From NCBI GenBank assembly GCA_963665925.1, contig OY762511.1, positions 3,720,001 through 3,784,000 of the forward strand: DNA of 64,000 nt, in the 5' to 3' direction. Source of the stretch: G963665925 sp963665925. GTDB lineage: Bacteria; Bacillota; Clostridia; Peptostreptococcales; Acidaminobacteraceae. Under the pieces are notes generated by a model, which was not told where the DNA came from, did not search any database, and worked only from the letters and a program-made list of their open reading frames with translations. Below are positions 51,052 to 59,878 of the stretch, piece by piece. The position numbers and the translations under genes are program-made. The stretch's first letter is position 1. Every line of letters starts with the position of its first letter.

Positions 51052-52284
51052 CTACTGAGCCATAGAACCTCCATGCATGGTCATTTCCTGATGTTCCATT
51101 TTTGCTAATTCAAGCTTTTCCGGACACATATAGAGCTCCAAGGCCGTAAGTGAAAAGGCCTTTACAACTTCACGCATACGCCTGTAGGCATACTCAGAAT
51201 TAGCATATTTCAAGGCTTCTGCTTCATGAACATGAAAAGGCTTGTCTGCCTTTAAATCGATTTCAGCGTAGAGGGTCGGACAAATGTAGCTGACATTGCC
51301 AATATCCGTCGACCCTGGCGGTGGGGCATCCTCTTTAGAGAGAAATTCATCAATACCAAAGAGCTCAAGATTTTGCTTTGTCATATCCATTAAAACCGGA
51401 ATATTGATGAGATCGTCAAAATCATTTTCGTATTTTGCATAACTCACCTGTGTTCCTGTAATCAGTGCAGCACCTCTTGCACAATCAATGACTCTTGAAA
51501 CCACAGTCTGAAGGTAGTCTCTATCTTTCGCTCTCATGGATATTCTGCAAACGCCCTTGTCTGGAACGATATTTGTAGCAACCCCGCCTTCTGTGATGAT
51601 GCCATGCACTCTGGCGTCATCGCGCAAATGCTGCCTCAATGAATTGATCCCCATAAACATAAGCTGAACAGCGTCCAGGGCATTCACACCCTCTTCCGGA
51701 TAAGAAGCGGCATGTGCCGCCTTACCCGTGAAATCAAACTGAATGGAGCTCATTGCCAGTGCAGACGAATCAATGACTGTGGCATTTTCAAGATGTGCTT
51801 GGAAAACCGCATCAATACCTTTAAATGCGCCTTTTTCAATCATGTTGACCTTGGCACCATAGGTTTCTTCAGCTGGGGTTCCAATCAGAACAATCCTGCC
51901 ACCAAACCTGGTCTTCAGCTTTGAAAGTACGACTGCAATCCCACACATGGTTGCAGCAATCCAGTTGTGGGCGCAAGCGTGGCCATTTCCACTTTGTGTG
52001 TCATATCCCGGCAGTCCGTCATACTCAGCTAGAAAAGCAATGGAAGGTCCGTTCAAATCACCATATGTTGCAATGAATGCAGTCGGTATATCCTCATAGG
52101 GGAACTCCACATTAAATCCGTGTCCTGCCATATATGTTCCTAAGAACTTGGAAGCCTCGAACTCTTGACCACTCAACTCAGGATTTTTAAATAAATAGTC
52201 ACTAATGCTTTCCCATTCCCCCCAATGTTCCATATCAAGTCGTACCAACTCATCAATAATCTTCTGTCTATAAGTGCTTGTCAT
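51052..52284 (-). CDS. M20-family amidohydrolase (first)
   Basis: A 410-residue metallopeptidase of the M20D/AbgB-like amidohydrolase group, hydrolysing amide or peptide bonds in the cytoplasm. Motifs are NPELSGQEFEASKFLGTYM, IAFLAEYDGLPG, NGHACAHNWIAATMCGIAVVL (metal ligands), GTPAEETYGAKVNMIEKGAF, QAHLENATV, GKAAHAASYPEEGVNALDAV and PGSTDIGNVSYICP. The ATG at 52284 behind GGAGG is preferred to the frame start at 52296. It follows the YfcC-type transporter by 13 bases, so the message from the sigma-54 promoter should carry both. A close paralogue is encoded at 54186-55436. Confidence 0.9.
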   Translation of the reverse strand: MTSTYRQKIIDELVRLDMEHWGEWESISDYLFKNPELSGQEFEASKFLGTYMAGHGFNVEFPYEDIPTAFIATYGDLNGPSIAFLAEYDGLPGYDTQSGNGHACAHNWIAATMCGIAVVLSKLKTRFGGRIVLIGTPAEETYGAKVNMIEKGAFKGIDAVFQAHLENATVIDSSALAMSSIQFDFTGKAAHAASYPEEGVNALDAVQLMFMGINSLRQHLRDDARVHGIITEGGVATNIVPDKGVCRISMRAKDRDYLQTVVSRVIDCARGAALITGTQVSYAKYENDFDDLINIPVLMDMTKQNLELFGIDEFLSKEDAPPPGSTDIGNVSYICPTLYAEIDLKADKPFHVHEAEALKYANSEYAYRRMREVVKAFSLTALELYMCPEKLELAKMEHQEMTMHGGSMAQ

Positions 52285-52297
52285 ATTTTCCTCCATG

Positions 52298-53737
52298 CTA
52301 CAAAATCAATGTTGCTGTAATCATTAATACTATTTGCAAAACAAGCATGATGCCAAACAGCGGCGCCATGAACTTGTACCATCTCACCATCGGAATTCCC
52401 ATAATACCGCACTCTATGGCAACGCCCGTTGGCCAGAACATGTTTGAAAATCCATCGCCGAACTGGAAGGCAATAATTGCAATTTGTCTATCCATGCCAG
52501 CAAGGTCTGTTATCGGCGCCATTATTGGCATTGTAGCCATGGCCTGGGACGGTCCACCTGTAATGAAAAGGTTGATGATATTCTGTGAAAGCAGCATGCC
52601 AAGCGAAGTGACAAACTGGCTTGTACCAACCAGAAAGAAAGACAGATAGTAGATTACCGTATCCAAAACTGCCGATGTTTCCATTGTAATGACCGCGCCT
52701 CTTATGAAGCCGATTGTCATAACACCAAACATGATTTCCTTTGCTGCTTCAATGAATATGTCCATGATTTGGCCTAGAGTATACTTGCTTAAAAAGCCTA
52801 CTACAATGAACATCATCAGAAACAGTGCTGCCAGCTCATCGATATACCAGCCGAAAGTGACTGTTGTATACAGACACATACCAAATGTGAAGACCAATGC
52901 CGCCAGACTCAGCTTATGGGTCATGGTCATCTTCTCATTCGTCAGTTCGATATGATTTGAAAACGAAATGTTCGACCCATAAAGCACCGATTTTGTAGGG
53001 TCATTTTTTACTTTTTTCGCATAATGAGATACATAGGCAATGACTGCAATTTCAAATATTACAAAGACCGCAATTCTAAACGGCATGCCGGAGTACAGGG
53101 GAACATTAGCAACACCTTGAGCGATTCCGATTGTAAACGGATTTGTCAGGGCAGCTGCAAATCCCGTTGCAACACCAACAAATACGATTGCCCCACCAAC
53201 AACCGCATCATAGCCTAGCGCAATGGCAGCACCAATAAAAACTGGAATAAGACCATATACTTCTTCATAAAGACCTGCGGTTGAACCAAGAAGACCAAAC
53301 GCAACCATTGAAATTGGAATAAAAAAATGCGTCTTATCGCCTAGCTTAGATGCAATCCCCCCTAGAACCACATTCATGGTTCCGTTCTTCGTCAGCATGT
53401 AAACAAATGCATAGGCGAAAATAATGAAGAATGTAATTGATGCTGTGTCCACAAATCCCAGCTGAATGTTCAAGAACAAATCAAAGATTGATGGCACACT
53501 TTTCTCAATCATCTCATATGTGCCAGCTACAACAATGAGATCCCCTTCAGCATTTTCAATCCGTTGAAACTCGCCTGACGGCAATACCATACACAGTAGG
53601 AAGACTGCAAAAACAACACTTAGAATAACGACGTAAGGATGAATGTTTTCAAAGTCAATCCACTTCTTTTTCTTGGGCTTTTTATCCCTTGGCCCCTCTT
53701 TAATTCCTTCCGTTTTCCTAACCTTCAATTCTTCCAT
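52298..53737 (-). CDS. YfcC-family membrane transporter
   Basis: A 479-residue integral membrane protein of the YfcC/DcuC-like family, members of which move amino acids, peptides or dicarboxylates. After a charged N-terminus (KKPKKKKWIDFENIHPYVVIL) come about twelve helices with FIIFAYAFVYMLTKNGTMNVVLGGIASKLGDKTH, GSTAGLYEEVYGLIPVFIGAA and QFGDGFSNMFWPTGVAIECGIMGIP, the last typical of YfcC. The ATG at 53737 lies behind AGGAGGGG; the open frame continues to 53848 but includes the promoter. Co-transcribed with the M20 amidohydrolase, it probably imports that enzyme's substrate. Confidence 0.9.
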   Translation of the reverse strand: MEELKVRKTEGIKEGPRDKKPKKKKWIDFENIHPYVVILSVVFAVFLLCMVLPSGEFQRIENAEGDLIVVAGTYEMIEKSVPSIFDLFLNIQLGFVDTASITFFIIFAYAFVYMLTKNGTMNVVLGGIASKLGDKTHFFIPISMVAFGLLGSTAGLYEEVYGLIPVFIGAAIALGYDAVVGGAIVFVGVATGFAAALTNPFTIGIAQGVANVPLYSGMPFRIAVFVIFEIAVIAYVSHYAKKVKNDPTKSVLYGSNISFSNHIELTNEKMTMTHKLSLAALVFTFGMCLYTTVTFGWYIDELAALFLMMFIVVGFLSKYTLGQIMDIFIEAAKEIMFGVMTIGFIRGAVITMETSAVLDTVIYYLSFFLVGTSQFVTSLGMLLSQNIINLFITGGPSQAMATMPIMAPITDLAGMDRQIAIIAFQFGDGFSNMFWPTGVAIECGIMGIPMVRWYKFMAPLFGIMLVLQIVLMITATLIL

Positions 53738-53786
53738 ATAACCCCTCCTATGTTTGAACAATGTTTGACCAACACGGATATCTATC

Positions 53787-53801
53787 GCAAAATCAGTGCC
53801 A
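53787..53801 (-). promoter_or_regulatory. Sigma-54 (-24/-12) promoter of the YfcC/M20 operon
   Basis: Minus strand TGGCACTGATTTTGC matches the consensus TGGCAC-N5-TTGC perfectly. It lies 50 bases upstream of the YfcC start codon. A sigma-54 activator with GAFTGA is encoded nearby. Confidence 0.88.
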
Positions 53802-54090
53802 ATATACGTATGACGGTTTTCAAGTAAGTGCAAACACCTTGCTATCACTTATCTTTAGCATTACTTTTCATTTTGAGGGTATTTCATCAGCGTAGAATAA
53901 ACGGCATTAGATGTATTTTTTATACCAGTTTTCTAATAAATTCAGTGTATTGTCTGAAAATTAAGTCATTTGTAACTCAACAAGTCCTTACAACGAGTTG
54001 TTTTGAACTCATTCTCCTGTTTATCAGTAAATCGTTTAGGGTTTTCAATCATTCAAGTCATTGAAAATAGGTGCTTTTAGGCTAATTGAC
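53802..54090 (-). other. Intergenic region upstream of the sigma-54 promoter, candidate activator sites
   Basis: No gene is seen here. The inverted repeat TTTTCAAT (54042-54049) and ATTGAAAA (54060-54067) lies about 250 bases upstream of the -24 box, a normal distance for an upstream activating sequence; its role is inferred. Confidence 0.4.
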
Positions 54091-54127
54091 AATAAAAAAA
54101 AGAACAAGTCTAAATCAACTTGTTCCT
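54091..54127 (-). terminator. Terminator of the second M20 gene
   Basis: Minus strand GGAACAAGT and ACTTGTTC arms around an 8-base loop, followed by TTTTTTTTATT, about 60 bases after the stop. Confidence 0.8.
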
Positions 54128-54185
54128 GTTTTCTAGTTTGAATTTGTAGTTTAAGTTTTTCAGTTGAACATGTAAGTAAAAGGGG

Positions 54186-55436
54186 TCAACTTCCCAATAT
54201 GCGCCTAGACTGCATATGCTGTTTCTTGATTTCATCGACGCGTCTACTATCACTGAGTAAGTCTATTGTCATATTCCCCATTATTCGAATTACCTGATGC
54301 ATTTTCTTATAGGCATATGGCGAATTGACATAGTCAAGCGCAATGTCTTCATGGGTGAAAAATGGACCGTCTGCTTCAATATCAATTTCAAAGTACATCG
54401 TAGGACAAACCTGACTCACGTTTCCAATATCAGAAGATCCAGTAGGCATGACTATGTTGTCGCGAATATTCTGTATGCCTTCAGCAATCATGTTTTCTTT
54501 GAGTAGAGCCTGCAGGATTTCAACATTCAGGATATCATCTGTAGGATTCTCAAAGTATTCATAAGTCATCTGTGCCCCAGTCATAAGCTCAGCGCCTCTT
54601 GCACAGTTCACAACCCTTTGTGAAACTTCATTCAGGTAGCTTCTTTCTGCAGATCTTATAGAATACCTGCAGGATGCGTAATCTGGAATGACATTGGGTG
54701 CTTCGCCTCCAGACGAGATAATGCCGCATATTTTGACGTCGTCTTTGAGTTGCTGCCGCATTGCGTTTACACCAGAAAACATGAGCTGCACGGCGTCTAA
54801 GGCATTGATTCCCTTATGGGGGTAAGAAGCCGCATGTGTCGCTTTTCCTGAAAACCTGAACTCGATAGCATCGGAGGCCAAGGCTGTACTGTTTATATCT
54901 GTGAACCCTTCAAGGTGAGGTTGGATTACAATGTCAATATCGTCAAAGGCCCCTGCTTTGATCATGTCCACCTTACTGCCTACGGTTTCCTCGGCTGGTG
55001 TACCAATCAGGACCACCCTACCATCAATCCCCTCCAGTTTGGAAATACAGGTACAGACCCCCGCCGTAGAAGCAGAGATCCAGTTATGACCGCACGAATG
55101 CCCTGGCACTATGGATTTTACGGTTTTATTTGGACCAACACTCTGGATTTTCGTTATGGGAAGGGCATCATATTCAGCTAAAAATGCTATTGTTGGGCCC
55201 TGACCCGTACCAAGAACATATTCAGCGCGAAATGCTGTATCGTAGTCACAATAAGACCCAGTCACACTAAATCCATGGGATTTCATATAGTCGATCAGGT
55301 ATGCTGAAGCAACATACTCCACACCACTTAACTCAGGATTCATGAATATGAAATTTGAGATTTCTTCAAATTCCCCTCCTAATCCTTCTTCAATTTCGGA
55401 AAACTTACTCTTAAGTGCTTCTATGATTTCTTTCAC
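54186..55436 (-). CDS. M20-family amidohydrolase (second)
   Basis: A 416-residue paralogue of the enzyme at 51052-52284, sharing NPELSGVEYVASAYLIDYMKSHGFSV, IAFLAEYDALPI, GHSCGHNWISASTAGVC, GTPAEETVGSKVDMIKAGAF, GKATHAASYPHKGINALDAVQLMFSGVNAMRQQL and TGSSDIGNVSQVCPTMYFEID. The start is the GTG at 55436 behind GGAGG. It is divergent from the sigma-54 activator and followed by its own terminator. A likely sigma-A promoter TTGCAC-N17-TATTCT lies upstream on the minus strand, so unlike the first M20 gene it need not depend on sigma-54. Confidence 0.9.
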   Translation of the reverse strand: MKEIIEALKSKFSEIEEGLGGEFEEISNFIFMNPELSGVEYVASAYLIDYMKSHGFSVTGSYCDYDTAFRAEYVLGTGQGPTIAFLAEYDALPITKIQSVGPNKTVKSIVPGHSCGHNWISASTAGVCTCISKLEGIDGRVVLIGTPAEETVGSKVDMIKAGAFDDIDIVIQPHLEGFTDINSTALASDAIEFRFSGKATHAASYPHKGINALDAVQLMFSGVNAMRQQLKDDVKICGIISSGGEAPNVIPDYASCRYSIRSAERSYLNEVSQRVVNCARGAELMTGAQMTYEYFENPTDDILNVEILQALLKENMIAEGIQNIRDNIVMPTGSSDIGNVSQVCPTMYFEIDIEADGPFFTHEDIALDYVNSPYAYKKMHQVIRIMGNMTIDLLSDSRRVDEIKKQHMQSRRILGS

Positions 55437-55502
55437 TCATTTCCTCCATTTATCTCACAAGCTTACTTGATAACGTCGCCAGCATAGGCATTTTTTTTCT
55501 GT

Positions 55503-55531
55503 TTGATATTAGAATAAAGCTATGTTACAAT
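55503..55531 (+). promoter_or_regulatory. Sigma-A type promoter of the sigma-54 activator gene
   Basis: TTGATA (55503-55508), a 17-base spacer and TACAAT (55526-55531), about 58 bases before the start codon. Confidence 0.72.
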
Positions 55532-55589
55532 TTGTGCAAGTTATTTTACACTCAAACTAAGTCCATTTCGACTTAAGGAGTTGATTTTT

Positions 55590-57191
55590 ATGTCTGATAG
55601 CCTGAATTTGACTGATAAGGCGGTCCTTATTACAGACCTCAATAAAATTATAAAGGGTTACAATAGCCATGCGAAAGAAGTCCTCCAAACAGATGCGATC
55701 ATAGGACACCCTATCGATTTTTTCCTGGATGTCATTGATACGCATAATGGCAGTAAGGAAAGAATCAACGACCAGTTTATTTATATGTTCGGGAATCGCC
55801 CCTTCAACACGCACTACGAAGCACTCATTTCGCAAATGACCTTTGGCTTTTTTACGGCGCATGTCAACGGTGATATGATTTATCGCAACGCTGCCTTTAA
55901 CACGCTGTTTTCAGCAGAGGGCAACAACATTTTTTCAATTTTTAAGAGTTCAAAGATTAAGATCAGCAGTTTTAGCATTATTGCAACTACAAAAAAGGAT
56001 GTCAAATACGATATTGCCCTACATGGTTTACATACTTATCGTCTCCATTTGATTCCCCTTCTTGATGGGGAAAATACCGTCTCAAAAGTTTGCGGCTACT
56101 TCAGCGATGCTTCTGATTCTGACACACTGAAAAACAAGCTTCTCAACTACGAGAAACTGCTGGACCAGTCCAAGTTTTCGCCCAGTAAAAAGGCAGAAAC
56201 TGATATCAAAAAGCCCTATTTGCAGCTTAGAAGCAAGTATATGAACACGCTTTATGCACTCATATCCAACGTTTCAAACAAGGACATTACCGTCCTGCTT
56301 CTCGGAAAATCAGGTACGGGGAAAAGCTCCATTGCCCGCCATATTCATGACAACAGCCTACGTGGCACGAAGCCTTTTGTGACCGTGAACTGCACATCCC
56401 TTCCAGAGAATTTGATTGAGTCTGAACTTTTTGGCTACGAGAAAGGCGCCTTTACCGGGGCTTCATCACATGGTAAAAAGGGACTTGTGGAAATTGCCCA
56501 TGAAGGCACCTTGTTTATTGATGAAATTGGGGAAATGCCTTTATACCTTCAAGGTAAGCTGCTTGAGCTTCTTCAAGACAGGACCTACCGTCCCATTGGC
56601 AGTACGACGTCAAAAAAAGCGGATATTCGAATAATCGTAGCAACCAATAAGGACTTGCTTGGACTGGTTATGCAGAAGAAGTTTCGTGAGGACCTCTACT
56701 ACAGAATTGCAGTTGCGATTGTAAATATACCGCCACTGCACGAACGGCCTGATGATGTCCAAACCTTGCTGGATGCCTATATGCTCTATTTCAACAAGAA
56801 GCATGATTTTAACAAGAAGCTTTCGCCCGAAGCCAGGGAATCCCTCCTGCACTACACCTGGCCCGGAAACATTCGGGAGCTTGAGCACACCATTGAGTTT
56901 CTAATGATTCGATCTGATAAAAACCTAATTGAGCGCACAGACCTGCCCAGCGATGTCGCAGGCTATAAAAATCCGCCCCCTGCACAAACTTCAAACTGTT
57001 CTATGGATTCCACGATAGATTTTGCCCTAGACTCTGGGCGCGGCTATAGTGATTACATTGACACCTTCGAATCTCAACTCATATCGAACTACTATGACAA
57101 ATACAAAAGCTCCTACAAGGTAGCCAAGCACCTGAATATTTCACAAACCAAAGCAAACAGACTGATTCGCAAATACTGCAAGTCCTTTTAG
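55590..57191 (+). CDS. Sigma-54-dependent transcriptional activator
   Basis: A 533-residue enhancer-binding protein. The N-terminal 180 residues look like PAS-type sensor domains (DKAVLITDLNKIIKGYN; GDMIYRNAAFNTLF). The AAA+ domain has Walker A GKSGTGKS, the sigma-54-contacting GAFTGA loop (GYEKGAFTGAS), Walker B LFIDEIGE and a sensor-type segment ADIRIIVATNKDL. The C-terminal helix-turn-helix (SSYKVAKHLNISQTKANRLIRKY) is of the Fis/TyrR type. The ATG at 55590 behind AAGGAG is chosen over the TTG at 55581. It is the natural activator of the -24/-12 promoter of the YfcC/M20 operon. The ligand is unknown, perhaps a peptide or amino acid. Confidence 0.92.
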   Translation: MSDSLNLTDKAVLITDLNKIIKGYNSHAKEVLQTDAIIGHPIDFFLDVIDTHNGSKERINDQFIYMFGNRPFNTHYEALISQMTFGFFTAHVNGDMIYRNAAFNTLFSAEGNNIFSIFKSSKIKISSFSIIATTKKDVKYDIALHGLHTYRLHLIPLLDGENTVSKVCGYFSDASDSDTLKNKLLNYEKLLDQSKFSPSKKAETDIKKPYLQLRSKYMNTLYALISNVSNKDITVLLLGKSGTGKSSIARHIHDNSLRGTKPFVTVNCTSLPENLIESELFGYEKGAFTGASSHGKKGLVEIAHEGTLFIDEIGEMPLYLQGKLLELLQDRTYRPIGSTTSKKADIRIIVATNKDLLGLVMQKKFREDLYYRIAVAIVNIPPLHERPDDVQTLLDAYMLYFNKKHDFNKKLSPEARESLLHYTWPGNIRELEHTIEFLMIRSDKNLIERTDLPSDVAGYKNPPPAQTSNCSMDSTIDFALDSGRGYSDYIDTFESQLISNYYDKYKSSYKVAKHLNISQTKANRLIRKYCKSF

Positions 57192-57212
57192 GTCAGAACA
57201 TTTGTCAATTTA

Positions 57213-57249
57213 AAAATACCACCTGCCAATCTTTGTCAGGTGGTATTTT
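57213..57249. terminator. Bidirectional terminator after the sigma-54 activator
   Basis: AAAATACCACCTG (57213-57225) and CAGGTGGTATTTT (57237-57249) form a 13-bp perfect stem, 22 bases after the stop. Confidence 0.85.
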
Positions 57250-57308
57250 ATATGACCCTCATGTCTAGTGAAGACACATGCAGTTTTATTCTTACAGGAT
57301 CTTTATTC

Positions 57309-58304
57309 TTAAATGGGCTTTATGCAGTAGTATATGCGGTCTTCTACCGTGTGGCGTTCAATAATCCCCGCACCTCTCAAGTATTCCAAATGACTTGTCG
57401 CTTCACCAGCAGCAAACCATTTTTGTGCCACAGGGAAATCGGCCCAGTTGTTGGCGCTGATGCTCCATGTCATTTTCGCAGCCACATCGTATGCGGTGCG
57501 CATGCCTTGGGTCCTTAGAATTTCAGTGGCTTCTTCAAGGCGGTCCTCATGATGGGCAATAAGCTCTGAAATTCGCGCATAACAATCTCCTATGGATTCT
57601 CTATGCGCAGAAAGTGTATGCTTTATTTTCAGACTTTTAACCTTCTGAAGACTCTCAAAATAGTCCTTCAAGGAATGATCATTGGTCTCCCAAGCCGTTA
57701 TATTGGGCGAAATGTCAAATATGATATGGTCTCCACTAAATAATAGTTGCGCTTCAGGATCATACAGACACATATGTCCCGGCGTGTGCCCCGGTGTTTC
57801 AATACATGTAAATGTACGCGCACCGACAGTCAGCGTATCGCCATCATGCAGCACTTCCGGCTCGAACCTGTCGGGAATCAGTGTAGATGCCGGATTGCTC
57901 TTGCTCAGCGCTTCCAACTCTTTAGCAGCAAACCCATTTTGCAGGGAACGCTGGTCTAGCCCCGCCCAGTAGTCAGGGTCAAAAAACTGTACCATATACT
58001 CGCTGTCCTTTTCGCTCATATATATTTTCGTTGACTCAGAAGCAATCCTGCTGACAAGTCCAGTATGGTCGCTATGCAGATGTGTTATGAATATATCGGT
58101 TTTAGCCATATCGACGGCAAGTCCGTCCAGTTCACCCTTTAGTACTTCATAGCAATAATCCAGATTAAAGGCGGTGTCTATAATCAAGTTTCGCTCTTCA
58201 CCCTTAATAACATATACATTGATATTTTTAAGGGGATTCCGAGGCAGTGGTACCTTGATTGAATAAATGTCATCAAAAATTTCTCTTGTGATTTGTGAGT
58301 CCAT
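57309..58304 (-). CDS. Metallo-beta-lactamase-fold hydrolase
   Basis: A 331-residue MBL-fold protein. Metal-binding motifs are THLHSDHTGLV (HxHxDH), a His in CIETPGHTPGHMCLYDP, the bridging Asp in LLFSGDHIIFDI, and a late SAHRES histidine. The N-terminus VYVIKGEERNLIIDTAF is typical. The C-terminal 110 residues add a helical region with WFAAGEATSHLEYLRGAGIIER, a winged-helix-like extension common in this subgroup. The substrate is unknown. It is divergent from marR and has no obvious operon partner. Confidence 0.88.
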   Translation of the reverse strand: MDSQITREIFDDIYSIKVPLPRNPLKNINVYVIKGEERNLIIDTAFNLDYCYEVLKGELDGLAVDMAKTDIFITHLHSDHTGLVSRIASESTKIYMSEKDSEYMVQFFDPDYWAGLDQRSLQNGFAAKELEALSKSNPASTLIPDRFEPEVLHDGDTLTVGARTFTCIETPGHTPGHMCLYDPEAQLLFSGDHIIFDISPNITAWETNDHSLKDYFESLQKVKSLKIKHTLSAHRESIGDCYARISELIAHHEDRLEEATEILRTQGMRTAYDVAAKMTWSISANNWADFPVAQKWFAAGEATSHLEYLRGAGIIERHTVEDRIYYCIKPI

Positions 58305-58411
58305 AGTTTGTCCTTCCTCTTATGTATCTGGCACCTTAACTTTAGGCTTAATATCAGTAGTTTCCCATATACTAGCAATTATATCAGATTTCATAGACTA
58401 TGTTTAAAACA

Positions 58412-58455
58412 ATGACATCAATACAAGCTTGTTTATAATATAGTTAGAACTCTAA
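58412..58455 (+). promoter_or_regulatory. marR promoter with palindromic operator
   Basis: ATGACA (58412-58417), 16-base spacer, TATAAT (58434-58439). The perfect palindrome TTAGAACTCTAA (58444-58455) overlaps the expected start point. The 19-base block around it (58438-58456) recurs exactly before the alpha/beta hydrolase gene. Confidence 0.78.
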
Positions 58456-58472
58456 TTAAAGGAGGTGCCCTG

Positions 58473-58886
58473 ATGCATCTTATGAATAAAATGGGTCGAA
58501 TTTATCTGACCTGGACCCGAAAACTTAAACAGCAGTTGGTACCACATGGGATTACACTCAAGCAACAATTCGTACTCAAACAACTTCGCAACACGCCTTA
58601 TCTGTATCCACATCAGATTGCTGAGATGCTCTACTGCGACCGTCCAACCGCATCTGTAATCATTCGAAACATGGCAAAAAAGGGTTGGATTGACAAGCAA
58701 ACAGATACAGAAAATCGAAAGCAATACAAAATCATCCTCACCGATGCCGGAAGAGAAAAATGGATATCCCTAAATGGCGCTTCTGGAAAAGAGGACATGG
58801 ACCGGTTCGATCCGCTGAAATGCCTGACCGAAGAAGAACATCAGGAGCTTGATAGAATCATTACAAAGGTTTTGAAAAATCTATAA
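58473..58886 (+). CDS. MarR-family transcriptional regulator
   Basis: A 137-residue winged helix-turn-helix repressor. The DNA-binding region is LKQQFVLKQLRNTPYLYPHQIAEMLYCDRPTASVIIRNMAKKGWIDKQTDTENRKQYKIILTDAGRE in outline, with the DxRxK-like wing replaced by TENRKQYK. The start follows GGAGGTG. It is preceded by a palindromic operator that is repeated before the next gene, so it probably represses itself and the alpha/beta hydrolase gene. The effector is unknown. Confidence 0.9.
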   Translation: MHLMNKMGRIYLTWTRKLKQQLVPHGITLKQQFVLKQLRNTPYLYPHQIAEMLYCDRPTASVIIRNMAKKGWIDKQTDTENRKQYKIILTDAGREKWISLNGASGKEDMDRFDPLKCLTEEEHQELDRIITKVLKNL

Positions 58887-58903
58887 TTCACCTATGCAAA
58901 TTT

Positions 58904-58930
58904 ATAAGGGTTCCTTGGAATCCCTTATTT
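58904..58930 (+). terminator. Terminator of marR
   Basis: ATAAGGGTTCC and GGAATCCCTTAT form a stem with one bulged base and a two-base loop, followed by TTT. It overlaps the candidate -35 box (TTGGAA) of the next gene. Confidence 0.65.
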
Positions 58931-58936
58931 TCAATC

Positions 58937-58955
58937 ATATAGTTAGAACTCTAAT
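58937..58955 (+). promoter_or_regulatory. Second copy of the MarR-type operator
   Basis: The 19-base sequence ATATAGTTAGAACTCTAAT is identical to 58438-58456. It overlaps a candidate -10 TATAGT (58938-58943) paired with TTGGAA (58915-58920) at a 17-base spacing. Confidence 0.78.
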
Positions 58956-58972
58956 CATATAAGGAGGACAAT

Positions 58973-59809
58973 ATGAATAAATCAAACATTGGCAGTGCCT
59001 ACGCAACGCTCGATCAAGTCACACTACACTATTTGGACACTCGTACCGAAGGAGACGTCATTATTTGCTTACACGGTCTTTGGGGCCGGGGCGAAACCTG
59101 GAAACACTTCATGTCCAGATATGGTGATCATTACCGTGTGATCGCACCGGATTGGCGGGGCCACGGATACAGCGACAAGCCTGACACGCCTTATACAGCG
59201 CAGGTTATCTGTGATGACATTGCCCAGCTCATGGACCATCTAGGCATCGAGAATGCCATCGTCTTAGGGCATTCGCAAGGCGGACGAATCGCTGCACATC
59301 TCGCCTTTTACCATCCCGAAAAGGTCGCAAAGGTGGGTATTCTTGACATGAGTGCTGATGGTCTAGACCCAAATATGGCTGTTGATGACGCTTCCATTAA
59401 GCGAAGTCTATTTACCTATGGTTGGCCAGAGACTTTTGAGTCTCTTGAGCAGGCCCGTACATTTTTACGAGATAAAATGGAAAGTCTCATGTCCTATGAC
59501 CATTTCATGCTGAGCTTAACAGAGAAGAACAGTGGTTACGGCATGCTATTTAGCCAGTCTGCCATTTGTTCTCTGAAAACAAACGACACGAACTGGTATC
59601 ACCTGCTTCCAGAAATCAAATGTCCTGCACTCCTAATGCGAACCTCTTCACATGAAGCTGTGCCAGAAGCAGACTGGAATAAAATGCAGGCCATGCTGCC
59701 AAACTGTACCACTGCAGAAATGTCTGACCCAGATCACAATGTACACCTTGCAAATCCAGAAGAGTTTTTTGACTGCATTGATAAATTCATTAACTGCATT
59801 TGCGCATAA
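58973..59809 (+). CDS. Alpha/beta hydrolase under MarR control
   Basis: A 278-residue alpha/beta-fold hydrolase. It shows the oxyanion segment VIICLHGLWGRGETWKHF, APDWRGHGYSDKP, the nucleophile elbow GHSQGG, and the C-terminal catalytic histidine in DPDHNVHLANPEEFF. Such enzymes include esterases, haloperoxidase-like proteins and C-C hydrolases; the substrate is not predictable. The ATG follows AAGGAGG. It has its own operator identical to that of marR, and ends at a strong terminator. Confidence 0.9.
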   Translation: MNKSNIGSAYATLDQVTLHYLDTRTEGDVIICLHGLWGRGETWKHFMSRYGDHYRVIAPDWRGHGYSDKPDTPYTAQVICDDIAQLMDHLGIENAIVLGHSQGGRIAAHLAFYHPEKVAKVGILDMSADGLDPNMAVDDASIKRSLFTYGWPETFESLEQARTFLRDKMESLMSYDHFMLSLTEKNSGYGMLFSQSAICSLKTNDTNWYHLLPEIKCPALLMRTSSHEAVPEADWNKMQAMLPNCTTAEMSDPDHNVHLANPEEFFDCIDKFINCICA

Positions 59810-59821
59810 TTTGTTTTAAAA

Positions 59822-59862
59822 AAAGTCTGCCAATGCATTCAAAAATGCTTTTGGCAGACTTT
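59822..59862. terminator. Bidirectional terminator between alpha/beta hydrolase and amidohydrolase genes
   Basis: AAAGTCTGCCAATGCATT pairs with AATGCTTTTGGCAGACTTT (nearly perfect, one bulge), between convergent genes. Confidence 0.87.
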
Positions 59863-59878
59863 ATTGAAGTATTGTATG

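Noticed and set aside
55437..55500. A sigma-54 promoter for the second M20 gene
   Set aside because: No GG-N10-GC element with a TTGC-like -12 box was found on the minus strand; a sigma-A type promoter fits better.
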